From Limivivens faecihominis (GTDB lineage Bacteria; Bacillota; Clostridia; Lachnospirales; Lachnospiraceae): DNA of 38,239 nucleotides. The notes under the pieces are model-generated. The model saw only the letters and a program-made list of their open reading frames with translations, searched no databases and was not told the DNA's origin. The position numbers and the translations under genes are program-made. Position 1 is the stretch's first letter. Every line of letters begins with the position of its first letter. The DNA is taken from contig NZ_JAJEPR010000030.1 of assembly GCF_020686945.1 (NCBI RefSeq), forward strand, positions 1 to 38,239, in the 5' to 3' direction. This document shows, one piece after another, positions 25,108-33,653 of the stretch.

Positions 25108-25859
25108 TGGCGCGGGAAATTCTGCTCAGCAAAAAAACAGAACAAGGGTTGCGGCTCGATCCGCGTACAAAACTGTTGCTCATCTTCATCATAAGCATTT
25201 TTGTCATGGGTGGAACAGGCGGAGAAGCTATGGGACTGATCCGCCTTGTTCTTTGTGTGGTTCCGGCTATATTGCTGCTTACCTCGAAACAATGTGCAAA
25301 AGCTGTGGGCTATATTGCTGTGTTTTCTGTTTTTTATGCTGTCCAAATTTATGTTTTGCCGCACCTTACGGGGATATTGAATTTCCTTGTTCTGTTTACA
25401 ATAGGATTCTTCTGCCGAATCCTTCCCAGTGTTGCGATTGCTGCCTATGCAGTGAAAACAACAACGGTCAGTGAATTGATTTCCGGCATGGAAAGAATCC
25501 ATATGCCTAAAGAAGTGACGATCCCCTTAACGGTCATGTTCCGCTTCTTTCCAACTGTCTTTCAGGAGTCAGAAGCAATCAGTGACGCTATGAAAATGCG
25601 TGGGATTAAACTTGGAGGGAAAAAATCTTCAAAAATATTGGAGTATAAGCTGATCCCGATGATTACCTGCTCCGTGAAAATCGGTGAGGAACTTTCCGCT
25701 GCGGCAATTACCCGTGGCCTCGGCGCTCCTGTCAAACGCACAAACATTTGCCAGCTTAAATTCAATTTTGCCGATGTGGTGCTGATCTTGTTTTGTTGCT
25801 TTGTAGTGTTTTGGGCGATTGCTTCCCCGATAATTTCCGCAGGAGGGATTTTGCCATGA
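25107..25859 (+). CDS. ECF transporter T component (EcfT-like)
   Basis: 250 aa. Membrane-coupling subunit with hydrophobic segments near the N-terminus (KLLLIFIISIFVMGG) and at the C-terminus (VVLILFCCFVVFWAI). Two short charged A-x-R-G-type coupling motifs (DAMKMRGIKLGG and AAAITRGLGAP) are the hallmark of EcfT proteins that contact the ATPases. I chose the ATG at 25107, which overlaps the S-component stop (TAATG). An in-frame ATG at 24999 would lie inside the S gene. It ends in ATGA overlap with the ATPase gene. Confidence 0.9.
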   Translation: MAREILLSKKTEQGLRLDPRTKLLLIFIISIFVMGGTGGEAMGLIRLVLCVVPAILLLTSKQCAKAVGYIAVFSVFYAVQIYVLPHLTGILNFLVLFTIGFFCRILPSVAIAAYAVKTTTVSELISGMERIHMPKEVTIPLTVMFRFFPTVFQESEAISDAMKMRGIKLGGKKSSKILEYKLIPMITCSVKIGEELSAAAITRGLGAPVKRTNICQLKFNFADVVLILFCCFVVFWAIASPIISAGGILP

Positions 25860-27322
25860 TAGATTTTCAAAATGTTTCTTTTTCTTATGGTGAAGAATCC
25901 AGCGGCGGAGGGATTAGAAATGTCAATCTCACCATAAACACAGGGGAATTTGTTTTACTTACGGGAGAATCCGGCTGTGGGAAAACAACGATTACCCGTT
26001 TGGTAAACGGGCTGGTGCCTCATTATTACGAGGGCAAATTAGAGGGCGATGTCCTTCTGGACGGAAAAAGCGTATCAGATACGCCGCTTTATGACTTGGC
26101 TGCTATGGTGGGATCTGTATTCCAGAATCCCAAAAGTCAGTTTTTCAACGTGGATACGGATAGTGAATTAGCCTTTGCCTGTGAAAATTTAGGCTATCCT
26201 CAGGAGGATATCCTGAAAAGGATTGACCGGACAGTTTCCGATTATCATATTGAAGATTTGATGGGGCGAAGCGTGTTTGCTCTGTCCGGAGGCGAAAAGC
26301 AAAAAATAGCCTGTGCTTCATCAAGTGTATTGCTGCCGGGAATTATGGTCCTGGACGAACCATCTTCTAATTTGGATATGGCTGCTATTGATGACCTGCG
26401 GCAGGTCCTAAGCCTCTGGAAAAAGCAGGGCAAAACAATTCTGATCGCAGAACACCGCCTTTACTACCTTCACGATCTTGCAGATCGTGTGCTGTATGTA
26501 AAAGATGGGGAGATTGAACGGGAATACACGCCTGCTGAATTTGACAGCTTATCGGATGGCACTCGAAAAGAAATAGGGCTGCGGCCGTTTTCTCTCTCGA
26601 AGTTGAAGCCTGCGAATCAGTATCAGGCGCATACAGCTAAACAGATGGAATTTCAAAATTTCTGCTTTGCGTATAAAAAGCGGGAACCGGAAAGCCTCCA
26701 TATTCCGAGTGCAGAACTGCCTGTTGGAGAAACGATTGCCATTATCGGTCTGAATGGCGCTGGAAAATCTACTCTGGCCCGCTGTATTTGCGGACTGGAA
26801 AAGAAGTGTGGCTTTTTGCAGGTTGAGGGGAAAACCCTTGATTGGAAAGCCCGGCTCAAACATTGCTACATGGTAATGCAGGATACCAGCCATCAGCTAT
26901 TTACCGAAAGCGTGGCGGATGAAGTGCTTCTGAGCATGGACAACAAGGATGAAACTGTTGTGGATAAAATCCTTAAACAGTTTGATCTGCTGGAATATAA
27001 AGACAGGCACCCGCTTTCTCTTTCCGGCGGGCAAAAACAGCGGGTAGCGATCGCGTCTGCCATTGTGAGTAACCGGGAGATCATTGTGTTTGACGAACCA
27101 ACAAGCGGGCTTGATCTCAAACATATGCGGGAAGTTGCGCGGAGTTTGAAGTCACTCGCGGATCAGGGCAAAACGCTTCTTGTTATTACGCATGATCCGG
27201 AGTTGGTGATGGCGGGATGTTCGTATGTAGTCCATATGGAAAAAGGGCAAGTAAAAGAAAGCTATCCATTGGACGAATCCGGCAGTAAAAAGGTTTTGGA
27301 TTTTTTCCGAATCCGCCAGTGA
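25856..27322 (+). CDS. Fused ECF ATPase (EcfA-EcfA' tandem ABC domains)
   Basis: 488 aa with two ABC ATPase domains in one chain. Domain 1 (about residues 1-230): Walker A GESGCGKTT, signature LSGGEKQK, Walker B MVLDEPSSNLD. Domain 2 (about 260-488): Walker A GLNGAGKST, signature LSGGQKQR, Walker B IVFDEPTSGLD. It would power the S/T pair encoded just upstream. The ATG at 25856 follows AGGAGG by 9 bases and overlaps the T-gene stop. A terminator follows at 27377. Confidence 0.94.
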   Translation: MIDFQNVSFSYGEESSGGGIRNVNLTINTGEFVLLTGESGCGKTTITRLVNGLVPHYYEGKLEGDVLLDGKSVSDTPLYDLAAMVGSVFQNPKSQFFNVDTDSELAFACENLGYPQEDILKRIDRTVSDYHIEDLMGRSVFALSGGEKQKIACASSSVLLPGIMVLDEPSSNLDMAAIDDLRQVLSLWKKQGKTILIAEHRLYYLHDLADRVLYVKDGEIEREYTPAEFDSLSDGTRKEIGLRPFSLSKLKPANQYQAHTAKQMEFQNFCFAYKKREPESLHIPSAELPVGETIAIIGLNGAGKSTLARCICGLEKKCGFLQVEGKTLDWKARLKHCYMVMQDTSHQLFTESVADEVLLSMDNKDETVVDKILKQFDLLEYKDRHPLSLSGGQKQRVAIASAIVSNREIIVFDEPTSGLDLKHMREVARSLKSLADQGKTLLVITHDPELVMAGCSYVVHMEKGQVKESYPLDESGSKKVLDFFRIRQ

Positions 27323-27376
27323 ATTTTAGAAATTATGAATGTCAGGGCCGCCTTGACTGGACAGAAAGATAATGAT

Positions 27377-27411
27377 AAGAGGCCGCTTTACTTTGGCGGC
27401 CTCTTGTTTTT
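27377..27411 (+). terminator. Rho-independent terminator after ECF operon
   Basis: A perfect 10-bp stem (27377-27386 with 27396-27405, AAGAGGCCGC) and a 9-base loop are followed by GTTTTT. It lies 54 bases after the ATPase stop and 37 bases before the next ABC gene, so the two half-transporters may have their own promoter or rely on readthrough. Confidence 0.85.
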
Positions 27412-27448
27412 GAAGCACAGACAGTACGGCTCAATATAAGGAGGGCTT

Positions 27449-29233
27449 ATGTTCAAAAAAATCTTTGAGTACGCAGGGCCATATAAGAAAAATATGTATG
27501 TGGCCACGGTTGTCGTACTGGTCAGCGTTCTTATGGGCATCCTGCCTTTTGTGCTGGCCTATCAGGTCATTTCGCCATTGGTTATGGGCGATTCTGTTGA
27601 AACAGAATTTGTTTTATTGCGTGTTATAGGGGTTTTGATCTGTCTTGTTTTGCAGGCGTTTTTTTATGGATGGGGATTATCAATTTCTCATAAAGCAGCA
27701 TATAACACATTGTTCCGGCTGCGGGTATCTCTGCAAAAGAAGTTTGAGAAACTTCCCCTTGGCATTGTGGAGGAAAAAGGGACAGGGACAATCAAAAAGC
27801 TGTTTGTCGATGATGTGGACAGCTTGGAATTGCTCCTTGCTCATTCAGTCCCAGAGGGTATCGCAAATTTACTGATCCCGCTGGTGATTTATGTTGCTAT
27901 GTTTTGTGCGGACTGGAAACTGGCTCTTATGTCTTTGGCCTCTATCCCGATCAGCCTGCTCTCCATGGTCATTATGTACTCTGTTGGAATGAAGCGCATG
28001 GGTCCCTACTATCAGTCTGCACAGAAAATGAACAACACGATCATTGAGTACATCAATGGTATGGAGGTTGTCAAGGTTTTCAACCGGGAGAGCGAATCTT
28101 ACGAGAACTTCCGCAAGGATGTAACGGACTATCGGGATTATACCTTGGCATGGTATAAGGCCGCCTGGCCCTGGATGGCGATATACGGAAGTCTACTGCC
28201 CTGCACTGTTATTCTGACTTTGCCTCTTGGGGCATGGTTTGTTCTCTGTGGCATAAGCACTTTACCTGATTTGATTTTAGTCCTCTGCCTTTCCCTCAGC
28301 ATTGGGATTCCTCTCCTGAAAGCACTGGGCTTTATGGAGACGATTCCGAATCTGAATTATAAGATCACGGCACTTGAACAGATGTTAAATACGGCACCGC
28401 TGCAAGCTGCTGAGGATGATTTCCACGGACAGGATTTTAACATTTCTTACGATCATGTTTCCTTTGCGTATCAGACGACACAGCCTGGCCCAGATGGGAA
28501 ACCGATAATAGCGGAAAACGAAGTCCTCCACGATATTACCTTTGTGGCACAAGCAGGACAAAAAACTGCCCTAGTTGGTGAATCCGGTTCTGGCAAGAGC
28601 ACCCTTGCAAAACTGTTGATCCACTACTATGACCCGCAGAAAGGGAGCATTTCCATTGGCGGGCATAAACTTTGTGATATGAGCCTGGAGGCATTGAACA
28701 GCCGCATTTCCTATGTGGCTCAGGATCAGTACCTGTTTAACACCTCCCTGCTGGAAAATATCCGTCTTGGACGTTTGGATGCTACCGATGAGGAAGTAAT
28801 GCAGGCGGCGAAGAAAGCCCGGTGTATGGAGTTTCTGGAAAAGCTGCCGCAAGGTATTCACTCCATGGCGGGCGATGCGGGGAAAATGCTTTCCGGGGGG
28901 CAGCGCCAGCGAATTTCCCTGGCGCGGGCAATATTGAAGGATGCCCCGATTGTAGTGCTTGACGAGGCCACGGCCTATGCTGATCCAGAAAATGAGGAAA
29001 AAATGGAGGCTGCTATTGCGGAGCTGGTGGAGGGAAAAACCTTGGTAGTTATCGCTCACAAACTTCCCGCTATAATGAACGCAGATCAAATATGCGTTAT
29101 GGATCACGGAAAGATGGTGGCAACCGGAAAACATCAGGAGCTGATTCAAGCTTGCCCAGAATACCAAAAGTTGTGGAAAGCGGCTCAGGACAGCGCCGAG
29201 TGGAAAGTATCTACTGCAAAGGAGGGAAGATAA
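27449..29233 (+). CDS. ABC half-transporter, YbtP/IrtA-like (exporter fold)
   Basis: 594 aa: an N-terminal six-helix membrane domain (about 1-310) fused to an ABC ATPase (about 330-580). Walker A GESGSGKSTLAKLL, signature LSGGQRQRISLARAIL, Walker B PIVVLDEATAYADPENE. The ADPENE D-loop is typical of siderophore half-transporters such as YbtP and IrtA, which import ferric siderophores despite an exporter-type fold. It is followed without a gap by a partner half-transporter, so a heterodimer is likely. Uptake of the metal complex is the favoured role; export of the chelator is the alternative. Confidence 0.88.
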   Translation: MFKKIFEYAGPYKKNMYVATVVVLVSVLMGILPFVLAYQVISPLVMGDSVETEFVLLRVIGVLICLVLQAFFYGWGLSISHKAAYNTLFRLRVSLQKKFEKLPLGIVEEKGTGTIKKLFVDDVDSLELLLAHSVPEGIANLLIPLVIYVAMFCADWKLALMSLASIPISLLSMVIMYSVGMKRMGPYYQSAQKMNNTIIEYINGMEVVKVFNRESESYENFRKDVTDYRDYTLAWYKAAWPWMAIYGSLLPCTVILTLPLGAWFVLCGISTLPDLILVLCLSLSIGIPLLKALGFMETIPNLNYKITALEQMLNTAPLQAAEDDFHGQDFNISYDHVSFAYQTTQPGPDGKPIIAENEVLHDITFVAQAGQKTALVGESGSGKSTLAKLLIHYYDPQKGSISIGGHKLCDMSLEALNSRISYVAQDQYLFNTSLLENIRLGRLDATDEEVMQAAKKARCMEFLEKLPQGIHSMAGDAGKMLSGGQRQRISLARAILKDAPIVVLDEATAYADPENEEKMEAAIAELVEGKTLVVIAHKLPAIMNADQICVMDHGKMVATGKHQELIQACPEYQKLWKAAQDSAEWKVSTAKEGR

Positions 29234-30982
29234 ATGTTTGCATTGATTTCAAGAATCCTGAACCTCTCAGGGAGGTATAAAAGCCGTATTCAGGCTGCAT
29301 TTCTATGTGCATTTGTCGAGTCCATTCTCTCCAAAATGCCGATCTTCATGGCGTTTATTGTCTTGGCCGGGTTTGCTGATAATACGCTGACTGGAAAGAC
29401 CTGTCTGTTTGTCGGACTTGGATTATTAGCTGTTGTAGTGGTTCAGACAGTGGTTCACTATTTGAGCGACCGTCTGCAAAGTGCCGCTGGATTTATGATC
29501 TTTGCTGATAAACGGATGGAGTTGGGAAATCATTTAAGAAAAATGCCGATGGGTTACTTTACATCGGGGAATATTGGAAAAATCAGCTCTGTTCTCAGTA
29601 CGGATATGGTATTCATTGAGGAAGTTTCTATGAGTACCATTGGCAACATGATGAGCTATATGCTGTCTACTTTGGTTTTAGCTGTTTTTATGTTCGTACT
29701 GGATTGGAGACTTGGGCTGATTGCGGTAATCATTACCTTGCTGGCATCACTGGTTGCAAAATATATGAATAAGGTTTCCTTCAAGGAGGCTGTCGGGCGT
29801 CAAAACCAAAGCGAGAATTTGACGGATGCGGTCTTGTCTTTTGCTGAAGGAATTGGGGTTATCAAAAGTTACAATCTGCTCGGAGAAAAATCTGACGAAT
29901 TAACGGAAAACTTCAAAAAATCAAGGGATGTCAATACGAAGTTTGAGCAGAAAATGACACCGTGGACCACTGGCTTAAACATTCTCTATGGCGTGGGTAT
30001 TGCCGCTATCTTCGGTTTATCCGTTTTTTTACATCAGGAAGGCGTACTCTCCCTGGCTTATCTTTTGGGCGTGCTGCTGTTTGTCTTTGATCTCTTTGGA
30101 CCTCTGAAAGCTCTTTATGGAGAAGCAACCCGACTGACCGTGATGAATGCCGCATTAGACCGCATTGAAGCTGTTTTGGACGAGCCCGAACTTCCCGATA
30201 ACGGAAATCAACATATTCTGTCACAGGCACAGCCGGATCAGCCAGAAGTACAATTTAGCGATGTGGGCTTCGCCTATCAGGACAAGGAAGTCCTGCACAA
30301 CATCAGCTTCTCTATGCAGAAGAATACCATGACCGCACTTGTGGGACCGTCTGGCGGTGGCAAATCCACGATTGCGAACCTTCTGGCGCGGCTGTGGGAT
30401 GTGAAATCCGGCAAAGTGACAATCCGTGGTACAGATATTCGGGATGTACCTCTCGCCGAACTGATGGAACAGATCAGCATGGTTTTCCAGAGGGTGTACT
30501 TGTTCCAGGATACCATTTACAACAATATCAGCATGGGTAAACCGGACGCTACCGAGGAAGAAGTCTATGAGGCTGCAAAAAAAGCCCGCTGCTATGATTT
30601 TATCATGGCGCTGCCAGATGGATTCCAGACAGTCATCGGTGAAGGCGGCGCTACTCTGTCCGGCGGCGAAAAGCAAAGAATCTCTATCGCCCGATGCATT
30701 TTGAAGGACGCACCGATTGTCATTCTGGATGAAGCGACTGCAAGTGTTGATACCGATAATGAAAGCTATATCCAGGAGGCAATCAATGAGCTGGTAAAGG
30801 GTAAAACATTACTTGTGATTGCACATCGCCTGAATACCATCCGTCAGGCAGATCAGATTTTGGTGATCTCTGATGGACGGATCAGCGAACAGGGAACCCA
30901 TGACGAGCTTATGGCAAAAGCCGGGATTTATCAGGATTTTGTAAATATCCGTAAAAAGGCTTCCGGCTGGAGCCTTGCATAA
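29234..30982 (+). CDS. ABC half-transporter, YbtQ/IrtB-like (exporter fold)
   Basis: 582 aa: a membrane domain (about 1-310) plus an ABC ATPase (about 335-575). Walker A GPSGGGKSTIANLL, signature LSGGEKQRISIARCIL, Walker B PIVILDEATASVDTDNE. It starts directly after the stop of its partner, with GGAGGGAAG in the preceding coding end, so the two are translated together. The pair corresponds to YbtPQ or IrtAB by architecture. The DtxR-like regulator gene follows after only 11 bases, so it is probably co-transcribed. Confidence 0.88.
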   Translation: MFALISRILNLSGRYKSRIQAAFLCAFVESILSKMPIFMAFIVLAGFADNTLTGKTCLFVGLGLLAVVVVQTVVHYLSDRLQSAAGFMIFADKRMELGNHLRKMPMGYFTSGNIGKISSVLSTDMVFIEEVSMSTIGNMMSYMLSTLVLAVFMFVLDWRLGLIAVIITLLASLVAKYMNKVSFKEAVGRQNQSENLTDAVLSFAEGIGVIKSYNLLGEKSDELTENFKKSRDVNTKFEQKMTPWTTGLNILYGVGIAAIFGLSVFLHQEGVLSLAYLLGVLLFVFDLFGPLKALYGEATRLTVMNAALDRIEAVLDEPELPDNGNQHILSQAQPDQPEVQFSDVGFAYQDKEVLHNISFSMQKNTMTALVGPSGGGKSTIANLLARLWDVKSGKVTIRGTDIRDVPLAELMEQISMVFQRVYLFQDTIYNNISMGKPDATEEEVYEAAKKARCYDFIMALPDGFQTVIGEGGATLSGGEKQRISIARCILKDAPIVILDEATASVDTDNESYIQEAINELVKGKTLLVIAHRLNTIRQADQILVISDGRISEQGTHDELMAKAGIYQDFVNIRKKASGWSLA

Positions 30983-30993
30983 AGGAGGAACCG

Positions 30994-31362
30994 ATGAAGA
31001 TTCATGCGTCCGGGGAGGATTATCTGGAGGCTGTGCTGATTCTTCAAAAGAAGCAGGGTATGGTCCGATCCATTGATCTTGCCCGGCACATGGGATTCAG
31101 TAAACCGAGCATCAGCCATGCAGTAGGTGTGTTAAAGAATGGCGATTTCCTGACTGTCGATGAAGATGGATACCTCAATCTGACTAATGCCGGGCGGGAG
31201 GTTGCCGAGAAAATTTATGAACGCCATCAGTTCTTTACGGAGCAGCTTGTAGCTGTCGGGGTTGATCGGGAAACTGCAGAAAGAGATGCCTGTCGGATAG
31301 AACATGTAATCAGTGAAGAAGCTTTTGAAAAATTGAAAACTTCGGTTGAAAAAAAGTATTAG
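30994..31362 (+). CDS. DtxR/MntR-family metal-dependent repressor (small form)
   Basis: 122 aa: a winged helix (about 1-65, HMGFSKPSISHAVGVLKNG) plus a metal-binding dimerisation domain, without the SH3-like third domain of full-length DtxR. Candidate ligands are Asp9, Glu12 and His78 (MntR-like positions) together with Cys100, Glu103 and His104 in DACRIEHVIS, which matches the DtxR/IdeR primary-site pattern C-E-H. This mixture leaves Fe(II) or Mn(II) open. AAAGGAGG precedes the ATG. Likely targets are the TTAG-N6-CTAA palindromes at 1460, 23380 and 24465. From memory, equibactin also has a DtxR-like regulator (EqbA). Confidence 0.9.
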   Translation: MKIHASGEDYLEAVLILQKKQGMVRSIDLARHMGFSKPSISHAVGVLKNGDFLTVDEDGYLNLTNAGREVAEKIYERHQFFTEQLVAVGVDRETAERDACRIEHVISEEAFEKLKTSVEKKY

Positions 31363-31485
31363 TACAATGTTGATTCACCGAATCTTTTATGTTCATCATA
31401 CTATAGAATTGTTGAGAAACGTGAAACAGGGTATGAAACTCGTATACTAAAAGACATTCAGAGTGGAATTACACTAGAAACACTT

Positions 31486-31722
31486 ATGGCAAAAGGACAT
31501 AGGAAAACGCCGGAAGAAAAAGCAGCTGTTGCGAAACAAAAGAGGAAACAGAGGCGAGCAAAACGGAAAAAAGAAGCAAGAGATAATCTGACCAAAGAAG
31601 AGATCTTGCAAGATGACCGATTTTTCTGTATTGCTGGTTATACCTCCGGAGGTGCACCGTATGGTGTCACCTGGGAGGAAAAGGATTTGAAACCTTGGGA
31701 AGATTTGGAAGAAAATGAGTGA
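31486..31722 (+). CDS. Lysine/arginine-rich hypothetical protein, probably 5'-truncated
   Basis: 78 aa from the first ATG. The N-terminal half is strongly basic (KQKRKQRRAKRKKEARD) and the C-terminal half is FFCIAGYTSGGAPYGVTWEE. I do not recognise the family. The reading frame stays open upstream for 41 more codons back to the repressor stop at 31360, with protein-like text (YRIVEKRETGYETRILKD) but no ATG, GTG or TTG. The ATG also lacks a good ribosome binding site. It therefore looks like the C-terminal remnant of a longer gene, cut at a junction near 31363-31390 between the transport block and the mobile element. Confidence 0.5.
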   Translation: MAKGHRKTPEEKAAVAKQKRKQRRAKRKKEARDNLTKEEILQDDRFFCIAGYTSGGAPYGVTWEEKDLKPWEDLEENE

Positions 31723-31737
31723 GTTGCCAGTGCAATC

Positions 31738-33117
31738 TTATTTTTCTCTTGTGACAGAAACAGGTTCCTTTTTTGCCGGAAGTAAGTCTGAACTGATCTC
31801 TGGAGCATCGAGCAGTACAGTGAAATTTTGCTGAATGATCTCTAGGGTTTTCTGCTTTTTCTGCAATTCCTGTTTTTCCCGGACAGTAGCATCCTGTTCA
31901 GATTCAAGATTTTCAATCCGCTTCTGGATTTTATTAGAGCTTGGGATTTTGGTGATACCGAGATCCTGAAGCTCTTTTTTTAGTGAATCGTGGAGCTGGT
32001 ATTCTGCCTGATGTTTGGTGCGGTATGCTTTTGGATTTTTAGCAGATTTACAATCTTCAATTACTTTACGACAAAGCCGGTAAGAATCGCAGTGTTTCTG
32101 AATGACTTTCTGCGTGCTCAGCTCACTGTTGATTTGTGCTATTCTTTGGTCGGCAACTTTCACAGAAGCTTCAATGTCAGATACATGCTGCCTGAAATCG
32201 TCATAATTCAGTAGGTTATTTTCGGAAAGATAGTTGAAGGTGCGGGCTGCCTCTTTCAGATTATTGAGTGTTGCCCATCGTTCAAAGCCTTCTCGATTGC
32301 CGGTTGTAACATACGTGGAGATATTGATATACAGGCGAGATTCTCTGGACAGATGCTTTGGAGTTTTCACCTTGCTACGATTTTTAGCCAGACGGATACG
32401 GACATTTTCTTCCGAATAATAACTTCCGAGAGATTTCATATAAGTGAAGTTTTTCTGTTCCGGTGCACGGAAGGACAGATGTTTTCCCTGTCGAACTTCA
32501 TATCCTGCTAACTGCATCTTTTGTAGAAATTCCTCATAGTTGATAGAAGACCAGATTGATTTATCAACTGCGACACGTAGCTTGGCTTTCCAGCTGGTGC
32601 CACGATGATACTCCATGTTCTCTCTATAGCTTTTACCTTTTTCTCCGGTTGGCATACTGGTGGCAAGTCCATTTTCATGGCAGATACGATTACTGATTCT
32701 ACAGAGTTTATGGTAGCTCCGCTTATTGGAAACATACTTATGATGATCAACGAAGCTTGCAGCGTTGAAGATGATATGGTTATGGATATGATTTTTGTCA
32801 ACATGGGTACTGATCACATATTCATATTTTCCTTTCAATACTTCGTCTGCAAATTGCTGCCCTAAGCGATGGGCATTTTCGGCATCAACTTCTCCAGGTT
32901 TGAAGGACTGGATCAGATGAAATGCCAGGTTATCACCTTTGTCCATTCCATTCTTTTTTGCCATTTCTCTTGTCATAGAAAATTCAAGATCTGCAGTTTC
33001 AGGGGAACAGCCAAAACTGGAAACTAACAGTTTTTCATCTGTCTTATCTGGATTTGTAATATAGTCCAGTGCTTTCTTGTCTGTTACTTTAATGGGGAAG
33101 ATCTTAAGATATGCCAT
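31738..33117 (-). CDS. MOBP-type relaxase/mobilisation nuclease
   Basis: 459 aa. The N-terminal relaxase domain shows the three-histidine motif in HVDKNHIHNHIIFNA (about residues 104-118) and an upstream HLIQSFKPGE segment. The C-terminal third is charged and coiled-coil-like. It would nick one DNA strand at oriT and lead transfer. It overlaps the mobC end by 34 bases, the normal mobC-mobA arrangement. It is convergent with the 78-aa ORF, separated by 15 bases. No type IV secretion or integrase genes are in the window, so the element may be mobilisable rather than self-transferring, or may continue beyond the window. Confidence 0.92.
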   Translation of the reverse strand: MAYLKIFPIKVTDKKALDYITNPDKTDEKLLVSSFGCSPETADLEFSMTREMAKKNGMDKGDNLAFHLIQSFKPGEVDAENAHRLGQQFADEVLKGKYEYVISTHVDKNHIHNHIIFNAASFVDHHKYVSNKRSYHKLCRISNRICHENGLATSMPTGEKGKSYRENMEYHRGTSWKAKLRVAVDKSIWSSINYEEFLQKMQLAGYEVRQGKHLSFRAPEQKNFTYMKSLGSYYSEENVRIRLAKNRSKVKTPKHLSRESRLYINISTYVTTGNREGFERWATLNNLKEAARTFNYLSENNLLNYDDFRQHVSDIEASVKVADQRIAQINSELSTQKVIQKHCDSYRLCRKVIEDCKSAKNPKAYRTKHQAEYQLHDSLKKELQDLGITKIPSSNKIQKRIENLESEQDATVREKQELQKKQKTLEIIQQNFTVLLDAPEISSDLLPAKKEPVSVTREK

Positions 33118-33377
33118 AATTCTTTCACCATCTCTTTCAATTCTTGCATTTCTTCTGGATATAGATCTCCGGTGGTATTTACCTTTTTTGCAATCTGGTT
33201 GATATTTACACCAATCTTGTGCATTTCCTCATACTGTTTCTTCAGTGGAGTGGTATCGGTGTTGACGATGTAACCGTCGATTGCCATTTTACGAAGGTAA
33301 GCTCCCATGTTTTTGGTCTTTGATTCAATCATCTTTCTACGGATAAGTTTCTTTTCTTCGGGGGAGACACAAAACAA
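33084..33377 (-). CDS. MobC-like mobilisation protein (start uncertain, possible frameshift)
   Basis: 97 aa from a TTG. It reads SPEEKKLIRRKMIESK, then MGAYLRKMAIDGY, and IGVNINQIAKKVN, the ribbon-helix-helix plus bacterial mobilisation (MobC) pattern. The protein frame clearly continues upstream (KRNIQILFCVSP) without a start codon. A good ATG with GGAG exists at 33406 but is in another frame. A -1 shift in an A6 run (33392-33397) would give MAKKKRNIQILFCV, the expected N-terminus. This could be a sequencing error, a natural frameshift or slippage. It assists the relaxase at oriT. Confidence 0.82.
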   Translation of the reverse strand: MFCVSPEEKKLIRRKMIESKTKNMGAYLRKMAIDGYIVNTDTTPLKKQYEEMHKIGVNINQIAKKVNTTGDLYPEEMQELKEMVKELWHILRSSPLK

Positions 33378-33433
33378 AATCTGTATATTTCTTTTTTCTT
33401 TGCCATAGGCAGATTCTCCTTTCTTTGGTTCTT

Positions 33434-33514
33434 CGAAGTAGTGACTTCTGGGTTTTTAATTTAGGGTAGGGTTCCTTAAATTACTGGTTTTTCGGAAGTG
33501 TATATACACTTCCT
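33434..33514. other. Candidate oriT region with inverted repeats
   Basis: This lies upstream of mobC. A perfect 20-bp palindrome at 33494-33513 (GGAAGTGTAT and its complement) and a smaller repeat GAAGT-AGTG-ACTTC at 33435-33448 share GAAGT-type arms. Inverted repeats beside mobC-relaxase genes commonly mark oriT. The bases after the palindrome (TGTCCTTGC) may contain the nick site, but I cannot assign it. The remaining bases between 33378 and 33653 hold nothing else I recognise. Confidence 0.5.
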
Positions 33515-33653
33515 GTCCTTGCTGTTTTATCCCTCTATTAGTTAAAGTCAGGAGAACCGGGAAAATGCAAAAGAATTTGGCAGGTAGCACGGGAAGTGAA
33601 AATATGGTATGATTATGGGCAGGATATCAGGAGAATCAGGAGTTGAATAGATT

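Noticed and set aside
25793..25855. Upstream start for the fused ECF ATPase
   Set aside because: It lies inside the T-component gene. ATG 25856 has AGGAGG at ideal spacing and begins MIDFQNVSFSY, the usual ABC N-terminus.
27323..27448. A fourth TTAG-N6-CTAA operator before the ABC half-transporters
   Set aside because: No such palindrome is present in this gap. It only holds the terminator at 27377-27411 and the ribosome binding site.
31363..31485. The repressor gene as a frameshifted or readthrough longer DtxR with a third domain
   Set aside because: The in-frame sequence after its stop does not resemble an SH3-like DtxR domain, and 122 aa is a usual length for the small clostridial forms.
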